Positions 27,600 through 36,292 of a DNA stretch of 64,000 bases are shown piece after piece; the first letter of the stretch is position 1, and each line of letters begins with the position of its first letter. Position numbers and translations under genes: made by a program. Location: contig NZ_CAMTIA010000002.1 of NCBI RefSeq assembly GCF_947072475.1, positions 1 to 64,000 on the forward strand, read 5' to 3'. The notes under the pieces were generated by a model. That model searched no databases and was not told the DNA's origin. It saw only the letters and a program-made list of their open reading frames with translations. Source of the stretch: an uncultured Deefgea sp. GTDB lineage: Bacteria; Pseudomonadota; Gammaproteobacteria; Burkholderiales; Chitinibacteraceae.

Positions 27600-28400
27600 T
27601 TAAGCCTTGTAACTCAGCACTTCAACCGGCAAACCCAGTTGTAATGCGCCGCTTTGCACCACCCGTGCATTCTGGCCAAACACCACCGCAGCGCCGATTT
27701 TTCTAAACTTAGCCAAACTACGAAGCGGTTCTGAATCTTTGGTGCGCTCGGCCGTCTCTGGGTCCAGCGTCGTCATCAAGCAGCGCTCACACGGTTTAGC
27801 TAGCTCAATCTCTACCTCGCCAATCCGAATCCGCTGCCAAGTATCCTCAGCAAATGGCGCGCTATTGGCGATGACCAAATTAGGCCGAAAACGCAGCATC
27901 GATAACTCACGGCCAACGCGCGCATTGAGCGCTTGCAAAGAGCCTTCACCAATAATTAATAAGGGATAGGTATCGACAAAACTAATGGCCACATCCGGAT
28001 GATTTTTTAAGCGTCGGTGCGGCTCTAAACCGAGCCACATCAGATGTACGCTTTGATTTAAATACGCTGACAACCACGCATCGGCATCGAGAGCGCCACG
28101 CCGCGCTAAAAATTCGGTTTCCCAAACATCAGCCTGATGCAGTTCATTAAACTGCGCCAGCGCGACAAATAAATCGGCCATGCCCGGCGCTTTGAGCCAC
28201 AGGCCATCGGGCGTGACCTCAGCACAAATCAATAAAATCCGTGGCTCGGTGCGCGCAGTGATTTGCACGCCCGCCGAATTGGCTATCATCCATTCTCGAT
28301 CTTGTGGCAAGCCACGCACGTCGAGCTGGCTTTGGCTCAGCGCTTGAGCACGGCATGATTTAAGGGGGTAGCGGTATAAAGCAGAAAGCAGCATCGTCAT
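27600..28400 (-). CDS. MOSC domain-containing protein (YcbX-like)
   Basis: The 266-residue protein begins with a MOSC_N beta-barrel (LYRYPLKSCRAQALSQSQLDVRGLPQDREWMI) and continues with a MOSC domain ending in the conserved cysteine motif KPCERCLMTTLDPETAERTKDSEPLRSLAKFR. MOSC proteins bind the molybdenum cofactor through this cysteine. E. coli YcbX reduces N-hydroxylated compounds, and that role is plausible. It lacks the C-terminal ferredoxin domain of YcbX. Its ATG overlaps the comEC stop by four bases (ATGA), so it is translationally coupled to comEC. Confidence 0.88.
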   Translation of the reverse strand: MTMLLSALYRYPLKSCRAQALSQSQLDVRGLPQDREWMIANSAGVQITARTEPRILLICAEVTPDGLWLKAPGMADLFVALAQFNELHQADVWETEFLARRGALDADAWLSAYLNQSVHLMWLGLEPHRRLKNHPDVAISFVDTYPLLIIGEGSLQALNARVGRELSMLRFRPNLVIANSAPFAEDTWQRIRIGEVEIELAKPCERCLMTTLDPETAERTKDSEPLRSLAKFRKIGAAVVFGQNARVVQSGALQLGLPVEVLSYKA

Positions 28401-30733
28401 GGCGAAATTCCAACAGCCGTTTTTGGATCAGAATAAGTCGCAGTGTACCAATATCGCGGCGCGATGGCGCGTTGCTCTTGTAGCTTAATCAGTTCGCCGA
28501 CAGTAAATTGTAATGATCCAGACTGATCGGTCCGCAATATGCTTGCCCCTGCGGCGGCATAGCGCGCCAACACCTCGGGATGCGGATGGCGAAATTGATT
28601 CATAAATCCAGCAGAAAACACCGCGTATTGTGGTTGCAAGGCTTGAATAAACGCATCCGATGAAGCGCTTTTACTGCCGTGATGCGGCGCAATCACAATC
28701 TCGGTGCTCGCTAAACCCGCCGCCAGCAACTCCCCTTCTTCAAGACGACTAATATCAGCGGGAATCAAAGCACTATGCCAGCGATTATAAATCCGCAATA
28801 CACAGCCGCGCGCATTGTCATTGTTAGCGGCATAGTTGGGGTGCAACCACAAGACCTCAAAATCAACCCCATCCCAGTGCCAACGCTGCCCGGTTTGGCA
28901 GCGCTGCTGGGCGACTTTACTACTTAAGATCGGCTGATTGTCTGGCAGACTATGCAAAATCAAAGCAATTGGAAAAGCCAAACGATCGCCCTGCCCCAGC
29001 AAAATCGGCGCGCCGCCAATATGATCGTTGTCGTTATGCGATAGCAATAAAGTATCCAGCTGCGTGATGCCCGCCTGACGCAACACCGGCAAAATCACGC
29101 GCTCGGCGTTGGCCTCGCGCCCGGTATCAAATAGCAAAGCGTGCTGCTGCGTTTGCACCAACACACTCAAGCCTTGCTCCACGTCGAGCACCTGTAATTT
29201 AAACTGCCCGTCGTCCAGCTTGGGCTGCGGCATAAAAAACAAGGGCAAAAGCATCACCCAGCCCAGCCAGCGCGCCGGAATACCTCGGGGTAATAGCAGC
29301 AAAGCCACACCCAACATGGCCACTGGCAATATACCTATAGGGGGAGAGCTGATCTCTAGCGCCGGCCACGGCCAAGTCAAGATCCATTGCAATCCGCGAT
29401 CTAAGATTGCAAACAAGCCCTCAGCCCAGCGCAACAGCGTTCCCGTTGGGTCGAGTAAACCCAATAAAGCCAAAGGCGTAATCAAGACACTGACCAAAGG
29501 AATCGCCAAAGCATTGGCCAGCGGCGACATCAAAGGCACCTGCCCAAACACCAGCACCAAAATCGGTAACGACGCCAACGTCGCCGCCCACTGCGTGCTC
29601 AACCACAAACGCCACGCCGGTAGCCGACCAATGCGATTGGCCCCCACCCAAATCAAATACGCCACCGCCAAAAACGACAGCCAAAAACCCACCGAGAGCA
29701 CGGCAAAAGGATCAAACAGCAACACCACCGCCAAAGCACTGGCCCAAATCGCGCTGATCGCCATCGGCCTGGCTCGCCACAAGCACACGGCGCCGACCAA
29801 CAACATTAATACGGTGCGCTGCGTTGGCACACTCATTCCCGCCAACACGCTATACAGCAAGGCGATCAACACGCCGGCAATTAAAGCCGCCCGCTGCGCG
29901 GCCAGCCTTTGCGTTAAATACGCACTGCGCCGCCAGCCATACAGCACCAGCGCCATGCCCATCGCCGCCAGCATCGTAATGTGTAGCCCCGAAATACTGA
30001 TTAAATGCGTAATGCCCGTCAGCGCAAATCGTTGCCACTGTGGCTTGGGAATCGCGGCTTGATCGCCTATCGTGAGCGCAATAATCACGCCTTGGTACGG
30101 TGCATCCTGTAAAGCGTGCTCAATGCGTTCGCGCAGCGCGGCGCGAACTCGCAGCACTGCCGCTTGAGCCGAAAAGCCAGCTAAACGTTCGGCCGACTTC
30201 ATGCTGGCAATCGCGGCAATATTTTGCTGTAAAAACCACGCTTCTAAATCAAAGCCCGCTGAATTGACGACGCCATGAACTGGCTTGAGTTTGAGCTGCA
30301 AGCGCCAACGCTCACCAGCGCCAAAAGGCCCGCCTTTGGCGTTGACCTGAATTTTATCAACCTGCCACGCTCGCTTGGGATCAGCATCGGGCGTAAAAAT
30401 AAAGCGCGGCCCGTAGCGCGAATCTTGCGGTAAATCAGCAATAAAACCCGACATCCACAGCGTTTGACCGACTAAATCGGCCGGAATGCGCTGCGCCATC
30501 CGCAGTTGTGCCCGCCAATTAGCCCAAGCAAAACCCAAACTCAAGGCCAAAACCAGCAGCACCAGCCATTGCCAAGCCGTCTGTTGATTGCGTCGATTCA
30601 AATAAAAAAGTAAGCCCAGCGCCAGCAAAGCAATCGCCAACGCCCAGCCCAGAGCAGGTAAAGCAGCTTGCTGCTGTAATGCAATGATCCCAAGCACCCA
30701 GCCGAAAATAAACAGTAAATAGCGACTTAGCAT
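28397..30733 (-). CDS. comEC: DNA internalization competence protein ComEC/Rec2
   Basis: The 778-residue protein has the full three-part plan: an N-terminal DUF4131/OB-like region (to about 200), the multi-helix Competence channel (about 215-480, with GITHLISISGLHITM as hallmark), and a C-terminal metallo-beta-lactamase-like domain (about 510-760) with LLSHNDNDHIGG and IAPHHGSKSAS. ComEC carries single-stranded DNA across the inner membrane during natural transformation. ComEA (63323-63670) and pilus genes are elsewhere in this window. The start at 30733 is close to the divergent hydroxylase gene. Confidence 0.94.
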   Translation of the reverse strand: MLSRYLLFIFGWVLGIIALQQQAALPALGWALAIALLALGLLFYLNRRNQQTAWQWLVLLVLALSLGFAWANWRAQLRMAQRIPADLVGQTLWMSGFIADLPQDSRYGPRFIFTPDADPKRAWQVDKIQVNAKGGPFGAGERWRLQLKLKPVHGVVNSAGFDLEAWFLQQNIAAIASMKSAERLAGFSAQAAVLRVRAALRERIEHALQDAPYQGVIIALTIGDQAAIPKPQWQRFALTGITHLISISGLHITMLAAMGMALVLYGWRRSAYLTQRLAAQRAALIAGVLIALLYSVLAGMSVPTQRTVLMLLVGAVCLWRARPMAISAIWASALAVVLLFDPFAVLSVGFWLSFLAVAYLIWVGANRIGRLPAWRLWLSTQWAATLASLPILVLVFGQVPLMSPLANALAIPLVSVLITPLALLGLLDPTGTLLRWAEGLFAILDRGLQWILTWPWPALEISSPPIGILPVAMLGVALLLLPRGIPARWLGWVMLLPLFFMPQPKLDDGQFKLQVLDVEQGLSVLVQTQQHALLFDTGREANAERVILPVLRQAGITQLDTLLLSHNDNDHIGGAPILLGQGDRLAFPIALILHSLPDNQPILSSKVAQQRCQTGQRWHWDGVDFEVLWLHPNYAANNDNARGCVLRIYNRWHSALIPADISRLEEGELLAAGLASTEIVIAPHHGSKSASSDAFIQALQPQYAVFSAGFMNQFRHPHPEVLARYAAAGASILRTDQSGSLQFTVGELIKLQEQRAIAPRYWYTATYSDPKTAVGISP

Positions 30734-30814
30734 CCATCTAGCTTAGGCAATCGAGTGCTGACTAACCCAAGAAATCACCTTGCACGAATCATTCACAATG
30801 TTAAACTCATGCGC

Positions 30815-31990
30815 ATGAAAAATTTCGATGCCGATATCATTATCGTGGGTGGTGGTTTAGTCGGTGCCGCTTTGGCGCTGGCACTCAAAAAAACCTCGCT
30901 CTCGGTGATCTTGCTCGAAGGCCGTGCGCCTTGCCTAGATTTTGACCTCTCCACATGGGATCAAAGAGTCTATGCCATTAGCCGTGCGAGTCGTCAGCTC
31001 CTCACGCAGATTGGGGCTTGGCAGCGCATTCGCCCAGAACGTTTATCACCGATTTGCGCCATGAAAATCCGCGGTGACGCCGTCGATGCCGTATTGGAAT
31101 TTAACGCCCTAGAAAGCGGCGTTGACGAGCTGGCCTTTATCGTTGAAAACCGCGAATTACAACGCGCGCTGTGGTTGGCGCTAGCTGACTGCAGCCATGT
31201 TGACATCATCACGCCAGCCAGCGCGCAATCGCTATCAATCGATCTGGATGCCGCCACGCTCACCTTGGCCGACCAGCGCCAACTCCGCGCGCGTTTAGTC
31301 GTTGGCGCAGATGGCGCGCAATCTTGGGTACGCGGGCAAGCGGGCATCCAAGCCAGCAGCAAACCCTATGCGCAATTTGGCGTTGTTGCCAATTTTGCCA
31401 TTGAAAAACCCCACTACGGCTGCGCACAACAATGGTTTAAAACCGACGGAATTTTGGCGTGGCTGCCGCTCGCCCAGCAACAGATGTCGATGGTTTGGTC
31501 GTGTGATACCGAGCTTAAAAATGAATTACTCAATTTAAGCCCCAGCCAACTGGCGGCCAAAGTGGCTCAAGCGGGCAATGCCTCACTGGGCGAGCTGACT
31601 TTAATTACCCCACCCGCTGCGTTTGAGCTAAAACTCAATCAGATTACGCACTGCGTCAAACCGCGTTTAGCTTTGGTTGGCGATGCGGCACATACGGTGC
31701 ACCCTTTAGCCGGGCAAGGCGTTAATTTAGGTTTTGGTGATGTCGCCGAACTGGCTGACTTATTAACAACAACACACCCGGAACGAATCGGCGATTATTT
31801 AGTCCTAAGGCGCTATGAGCGCGCCCGCCGCGAGCCGGTACGATTAATGCAAACCGTTTGTGATGGATTGCAGCAGCTCTTTAATAATCACCATCCCGTT
31901 TTAATGCGTTTACGTAATTTTGGGCTGGGCTTTACCAATGCTTTACCATGGCTCAAACGACAATTAATTCGCCACGCCATGGATTCATAA
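30815..31990 (+). CDS. UbiH/UbiF/VisC-family FAD-dependent hydroxylase
   Basis: The 391-residue protein begins with the FAD-binding Rossmann motif DIIIVGGGLVGAALALAL and holds the family signatures GADGAQSWVR and LALVGDAAHTVHPLAGQGVNLGFGDVAEL. Such monooxygenases add hydroxyl groups to the ubiquinone ring. Which ring position it acts on cannot be told without a tree (UbiH, UbiF, UbiI and UbiM are close). ATG 30815 and ATG 30809 are both possible and neither has a clear ribosome-binding site; extension to 30755 is not supported. dsbC follows after 50 bases. Confidence 0.9.
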   Translation: MKNFDADIIIVGGGLVGAALALALKKTSLSVILLEGRAPCLDFDLSTWDQRVYAISRASRQLLTQIGAWQRIRPERLSPICAMKIRGDAVDAVLEFNALESGVDELAFIVENRELQRALWLALADCSHVDIITPASAQSLSIDLDAATLTLADQRQLRARLVVGADGAQSWVRGQAGIQASSKPYAQFGVVANFAIEKPHYGCAQQWFKTDGILAWLPLAQQQMSMVWSCDTELKNELLNLSPSQLAAKVAQAGNASLGELTLITPPAAFELKLNQITHCVKPRLALVGDAAHTVHPLAGQGVNLGFGDVAELADLLTTTHPERIGDYLVLRRYERARREPVRLMQTVCDGLQQLFNNHHPVLMRLRNFGLGFTNALPWLKRQLIRHAMDS

Positions 31991-32040
31991 ACACTGCTGA
32001 TCGCTGCTTTGCAGCAACTCACCTGACTGAAGGATGACTC

Positions 32041-32769
32041 ATGAAACACCTAAGCCGTACTCTGATTGCCGCAGGCATGATCGCACTCACCGCATGCAGC
32101 GCCCAAGCGGACGCGCCACCGAAAGAATTAAAAGCCAATTTGGCCAAAAAAATTGGTCAACCGGTTGATTCGGTCAGCGAAACGCCAATTAAAGGCCTGT
32201 ATGAAGTGGTCTTAAATAAGCGCCAGATTGTGTATTCCGACGCCAAAGGTGAATTTGTTGTCGTTGGCGATATGGTCAATGTTGCGACCAAAAAAAGCCT
32301 GACTGAAGCGCGCATGGCTGAACTCAATAAAGCCGACTTCAGCAAATTACCACTGGCGGATGCCATCAAAGAAGTCCGTGGCAATGGTAGCCGTAAATTA
32401 GTGGTGTTCTCTGACCCCGATTGCCCATTTTGCAAACGCCTTGAAACAGACAGTTTAGCCGGCATTGAAAACATCACGATTTACACTTTCTTGATGCCAC
32501 TGGCTGGCTTGCATCCAGATGCAGCGCGCAAATCGGAGCTCATCTGGTGCAGCGAAAACCCACAAAAAGCTTGGCGCGAATTCATGCACAACGGTAACTT
32601 GCCAACCGGCGGTAAAACCAAGTGTGACAACCCCATCGCGCGCAGTGTCAAACTCGGCGAATCACTCGGCATTAACGGCACGCCAGCGCTAATTTTTGCT
32701 GACGGCCAAATCGTTTCGGGCGCGATTCCAAAAGACGCCATCGAAAAAATCCTCGCGACACAAAAATAA
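32041..32769 (+). CDS. dsbC: Thiol:disulfide interchange protein DsbC
   Basis: The 242-residue periplasmic isomerase has a signal sequence (MKHLSRTLIAAGMIALTACSAQADA; it could be read as a lipobox at LTAC or as cleavage after AQADA). A dimerisation domain (about 25-85) precedes a thioredoxin fold with active site Cys128-Pro-Phe-Cys131 in FSDPDCPFCKRLE. A cis-proline is in NGTPAL, and a second cysteine pair (IWCSE / TKCDN) is typical of DsbC. The CPFC site differs from the E. coli CGYC. It reshuffles wrong disulfides in exported proteins, including possibly the multi-cysteine pilin and nuclease encoded here. Confidence 0.93.
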   Translation: MKHLSRTLIAAGMIALTACSAQADAPPKELKANLAKKIGQPVDSVSETPIKGLYEVVLNKRQIVYSDAKGEFVVVGDMVNVATKKSLTEARMAELNKADFSKLPLADAIKEVRGNGSRKLVVFSDPDCPFCKRLETDSLAGIENITIYTFLMPLAGLHPDAARKSELIWCSENPQKAWREFMHNGNLPTGGKTKCDNPIARSVKLGESLGINGTPALIFADGQIVSGAIPKDAIEKILATQK

Positions 32770-32781
32770 TCACCCCATGCA

Positions 32782-32823
32782 AAAAAGCCTCGATTTCTTA
32801 AGCAAGAAATCGAGGCTTTTTTT
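32782..32823 (+). terminator. Terminator after dsbC
   Basis: A perfect 13-bp stem GCCTCGATTTCTT / AAGAAATCGAGGC with an AAGC loop, flanked by A and T tracts. It probably works in both directions (bioH converges). Confidence 0.94.
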
Positions 32824-32851
32824 ATTCCTCATCGTCATTCCAACCGCACGA

Positions 32852-33613
32852 TTAATTCGCCGCTAAAAAAGCCTTTTGCGCAGTTAAAAACTCCGCTCGA
32901 TGCGATAAAAACGGCGCATGTGCTGCGCCTTGATGAATTGTTAACGTCACATCATTCAATTGACTAGCCAGCCAATGGGCGACGGCGACGGGAGTTAAGG
33001 TATCTCGATCACCATATTGCAGCTGCACTGGGCAATCAATTTGGCTGATCTGCGCGCGTAAATCCGTATCGCGCAAAATGGCTAAGCCCTCACTCAACGC
33101 GGTTAAACTGGGCTCACCGTGCTTGAATAAATCAGCGAGTAATTCCTTAGTCACCGCGCGGGCGCTGGCGTCTCCCATTGCTTGTAAGCTAATAAAACGC
33201 TTGAGTGTACCTTGCCAATCTTGTTGCAACTGCTCGGCAAACTGCGCCAATACCGTGGCTGGCATTGCGCTGGCCCAATCGGTTTGCTGCATAAAGCACG
33301 GACTGGATGCGATAAGGCTCAAGGACTTCACTTTTTTCGGCTGACTGATCGCCCACGCGGCCGCCACTGCGCCGCCCAAAGACCAGCCAATCACTTGCAC
33401 CGGCCAAGGAAACGCCGCATCCACAGCCGCCACCATCGCTGGCAAACTTAATGCCCCATTCGCTGGCGACGCACCATGGCCGGGCAAATCGACTAAATGC
33501 ACGCAATAATCTTGCGCCAAAGCATCAGCAATCGAATTCCATACCGTGCTATTCATTGCCCAACCATGCAACAACACCACATCAGGCCCTTGGCCCCGCG
33601 TTTCAATCCACAT
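32852..33613 (-). CDS. bioH: Pimeloyl-[acyl-carrier protein] methyl ester esterase BioH
   Basis: The 253-residue alpha/beta hydrolase begins MWIETRGQGPDVVLLHGWAMNS, close to the start of E. coli BioH, with the nucleophile elbow GWSLGG, acid in YGDRDTLTP and catalytic His in GAAHAPFLSH. BioH removes the methyl group from pimeloyl-ACP methyl ester, ending the fatty-acid-like phase of biotin synthesis. ATG 33613 gives the family length (256 in E. coli); starts at 33649 and 33661 are possible but lack homology. bioF lies upstream on the same strand, separated by the DUF2520 gene and a repeat element. Confidence 0.9.
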   Translation of the reverse strand: MWIETRGQGPDVVLLHGWAMNSTVWNSIADALAQDYCVHLVDLPGHGASPANGALSLPAMVAAVDAAFPWPVQVIGWSLGGAVAAAWAISQPKKVKSLSLIASSPCFMQQTDWASAMPATVLAQFAEQLQQDWQGTLKRFISLQAMGDASARAVTKELLADLFKHGEPSLTALSEGLAILRDTDLRAQISQIDCPVQLQYGDRDTLTPVAVAHWLASQLNDVTLTIHQGAAHAPFLSHRAEFLTAQKAFLAAN

Positions 33614-33670
33614 TCCATTATTCCCAGTCAATCGATTTAGGGCTGACATATAGCCCACCATACCAAGGCG

Positions 33671-33841
33671 ATGTTCAGATTACGTGTTGATCGTGATTAA
33701 AACTTCGCGGCATTCCCTCGATGGGAGAGGCGTAGGGTGATACGCCAACGTGCAGCTCAACACCCCCATCCCAACCTTCCCCCGTCGAGGTCGATCAGCT
33801 CAAGCACTGGTGATATAAGCGATCAACATCAAACCTGAACA
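33671..33841. mobile_element. TGTTCAGATT-family element with a different interior (171 bp)
   Basis: The left end ATGTTCAGATTACGTGTTGA and right end, read as its complement TGTTCAGGTTTGATGTTGAT, match the termini of the 268-bp elements. The interior is unrelated: it holds GGCGTA/TACGCC and CCTCGA/TCGAGG inverted pairs in place of the three-hairpin array. It sits between the DUF2520 gene and bioH. Confidence 0.65.
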
Positions 33842-33915
33842 AAACTCATGCCAAATGGGTATCTAGATGCAGCGCTTTAATTTCATAGCCTGCAATCATA
33901 TACCCACCCAACACA

Positions 33916-34770
33916 TCATGACTCATGTAAATATTGCGCCAACGCTTGCCGCTGCTGCGGGTTTAAGCGCTCACCGGCTAGGCAGAGCGTGTGTTGCCCC
34001 AAAACTTGATACAAGGATCGGTACTGGTGCGGTAAAACCGCCAAGTGCTGCGCCACGGTCGCCGCATCGCCGCGCACAATCGGCCCAGTCAGTGCTGCAG
34101 CAGGGCCGATGGCGACGATATTATTTAAGGTTTGCTGCATCAGCCCCAACACCAAGCGCTGCGCCATCTCTGGCGCGACACCCGCTTGATTGGCCGTTTG
34201 CAGCGACACCTCGGCCAAAGTCACCAAATAATTAGCCGCCATGGTGAGTGCGGCGTGATACGCCGTTTTACCGCCAGCTTGTAAAGCAAAAGGCACCCCG
34301 CCCACAGCACTCACCCACGCTTGCAAGCGCTCACACGCGAGCGCATCACCTTCAATCGCGCACAGCGTGCCGGCAAAGCTCGCTACTGCTCGCGCTGGAT
34401 CGGCAAAAGAAAACGCTGGATGCACGCTTGCCAGCGCCGCGCCTTGCGCGCGAAGTGGCGCTAGCAATTGCGCGTCTAAAGCGCCGCTGGCATGAAACAC
34501 CACATTACCCGCAGCAATCACCCCAGCCTGAGCCAGCGCACTCGCCACCGCAGCAATCGCCGAATCGGGCACCGCAAGCAACCATAAATCGGCGGCGGGC
34601 AACGCCGATAGCGTGGTTACCGCCTGCCCTGCGCCGATAAAATCCAGCGCCTTGTGCGCCGCTGGCGTTCGCGCTAATACACCAGCAATCTGATATTGCC
34701 CCGACAATTGCGCCAAACGCGCCATCGATTGCCCCAAGCGGCCAGGGCCGATGAGATTGAGTTTGAGCAT
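33916..34770 (-). CDS. DUF2520 domain protein, Rossmann-fold oxidoreductase-like
   Basis: The 284-residue protein has an N-terminal NADP-binding motif (LNLIGPGRLGQSMARLAQ), a middle region with FHASGALDAQLLAPLRAQGA and SVHPAFSFAD, and a helical C-terminal half with KTAYHAALTMAANYLVTL. This is the DUF2520/Rossmann-like family, related in fold to pyrroline-5-carboxylate and ketopantoate reductases. The substrate is unknown. It starts 16 bases after the bioF stop and is probably cotranscribed with it. Confidence 0.85.
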   Translation of the reverse strand: MLKLNLIGPGRLGQSMARLAQLSGQYQIAGVLARTPAAHKALDFIGAGQAVTTLSALPAADLWLLAVPDSAIAAVASALAQAGVIAAGNVVFHASGALDAQLLAPLRAQGAALASVHPAFSFADPARAVASFAGTLCAIEGDALACERLQAWVSAVGGVPFALQAGGKTAYHAALTMAANYLVTLAEVSLQTANQAGVAPEMAQRLVLGLMQQTLNNIVAIGPAAALTGPIVRGDAATVAQHLAVLPHQYRSLYQVLGQHTLCLAGERLNPQQRQALAQYLHES

Positions 34771-34786
34771 AAAAACGCCTTAATCC

Positions 34787-36007
34787 TTAATCTATTTCGC
34801 TTAAATCGATACCATCGGAATCGGTCGCAGGCGTTAAATCGGCCGCAGGCAACGCCGCCAAAATCAGCAATAACTGCTCACATAAGGCCGCGACTTCTTC
34901 GTGCGTATGCGCAGCACTGAGCACCACCCGCAAACGCGGCGTGGCCACCGTTGGTGGGCGAATCGCCGCCACCCAAAATCCAGCAGCAAATAAAGCCGCC
35001 GAAACTTGCACTGAAATTTCACTACTGGGCAAAATAATCGGCTGAATCGCCGTGCTGGATGGCAATAAAGTGCAAGCACTCGCCAAGCGCTGGCGGAAAT
35101 ACACAATATGCTGCTGCAAACGCTCACGCCGCGCCACATCGTGCGCAATCAAATCCAAGCTGGCATGCATCGCCGCAGCAATTAATGGCGGCGCAGCCGT
35201 GGTATAGATATACGGCTTGGCGGTATTGACCAGATAGTCAATCACTACCTGCTCTGCAGCAATATACGCCCCGGCAACACCAGCCGCCTTACCCAACGTC
35301 GCCATATAAATAATCCGTGGCGACGATAAACCCAGCTCGGCCAAAGTACCGCGCCCATGCCCTAATACGCCAAAGCCATGCGCGTCATCCACATACAGCA
35401 GCGCGTCGTATTGATCGGCCAATTTCAGCATTTCGGCCAGCGGCGCAATATCGCCATCCATGCTAAATACCGCGTCAACCACAATCATTTTGCGTGCAGC
35501 TTTCGATGCGGCTAGTTGCCGCGCTAAAGCGCTCAGATCACCATGCGCGAAGCGCTTTACGTCGGCGCGCGACAACACCATCGCATCATTGAGCGAGGCA
35601 TGATTGAGCTTATCGGCAAAAATCGCATCGCCACGCGACATCAAACCGGTAATCACCGCCAAATTGGCCATATAACCAGTCGACAAGGTGATCGCCGCCG
35701 GTTTATTCGCCCACGCCGCCAAGCGCTCTTCAAGCTGCTGCTCAACGGCAAAATGCCCGGCGACCAAATGCGAAGCGCCACTACCGACGCCCCAACGCGC
35801 AGCGCCCGCTTGGGCGGCGGCGATCAATTGCGGGTGGTTGGCCAAGCCTAAATAATCATTGCTACAAAAATTGCACAACAGCCGATCTGCCACCGTGACA
35901 TGCGCGCCTTGCGGCGAAGTCAGCACCCGGCGCGATCGATATAAATGCGCTGATTTTCGCTCGGCGAGCTCGTCTGCTAGTTGTGAAAACCAGTGCAACT
36001 GCGTCAT
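34787..36007 (-). CDS. bioF: 8-amino-7-oxononanoate synthase
   Basis: The 406-residue PLP enzyme condenses pimeloyl-ACP with L-alanine, the first ring-building step of biotin synthesis. Motifs are NDYLGLANHP, GVGSGASHLVAGH, DAVFSMDGDIAPL, VDDAHGFGVLGHGRG and TLGKAAGVAGAY, with the PLP lysine at position 240. ATG 36007 has AGGAG five bases upstream. A C-terminal tail of about 20 acidic residues goes beyond the usual length. No BirA operator was recognised upstream. Confidence 0.94.
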   Translation of the reverse strand: MTQLHWFSQLADELAERKSAHLYRSRRVLTSPQGAHVTVADRLLCNFCSNDYLGLANHPQLIAAAQAGAARWGVGSGASHLVAGHFAVEQQLEERLAAWANKPAAITLSTGYMANLAVITGLMSRGDAIFADKLNHASLNDAMVLSRADVKRFAHGDLSALARQLAASKAARKMIVVDAVFSMDGDIAPLAEMLKLADQYDALLYVDDAHGFGVLGHGRGTLAELGLSSPRIIYMATLGKAAGVAGAYIAAEQVVIDYLVNTAKPYIYTTAAPPLIAAAMHASLDLIAHDVARRERLQQHIVYFRQRLASACTLLPSSTAIQPIILPSSEISVQVSAALFAAGFWVAAIRPPTVATPRLRVVLSAAHTHEEVAALCEQLLLILAALPAADLTPATDSDGIDLSEID

Positions 36008-36292
36008 AGCAGCTCCTTTTTTATCCAAGAGTGCATTCTAATGGATTTAAATTTGATTTTGGATTCACCGCGTAAAGCCAACACAAACTGACAGTTTGCG
36101 AAAAAATATATCGTAGATAACTGTAATTATTGAAAGAAACTCGCGACGCAGCATGCGCACTTTGGCAAATTCTTGCGTATTGTCATCATTGACACAAGCC
36201 AAAAACCCCTTTTACACGTTATCATTCGCCATTGAAAAATTTTACTCATCATTGAGCTGGCCTTAAAACCAGCTTAAGAATGGAACGATCTA

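Noticed and set aside
29109..30062. 317-codon plus-strand frame inside comEC
   Set aside because: It is antisense to a clear comEC gene, has odd Lys/Thr/Asn/Pro-rich composition and no known motif.
33867..34640. Long plus-strand frames opposite the DUF2520 gene
   Set aside because: They are antisense to a well-supported Rossmann protein gene and have low-complexity Arg/Pro/Ala-rich composition.
36008..36292. Possible BirA operator or riboswitch between bioF and the flavoprotein gene
   Set aside because: No TTGTAAACC-type biotin operator palindrome and no aptamer-like conserved blocks were found.
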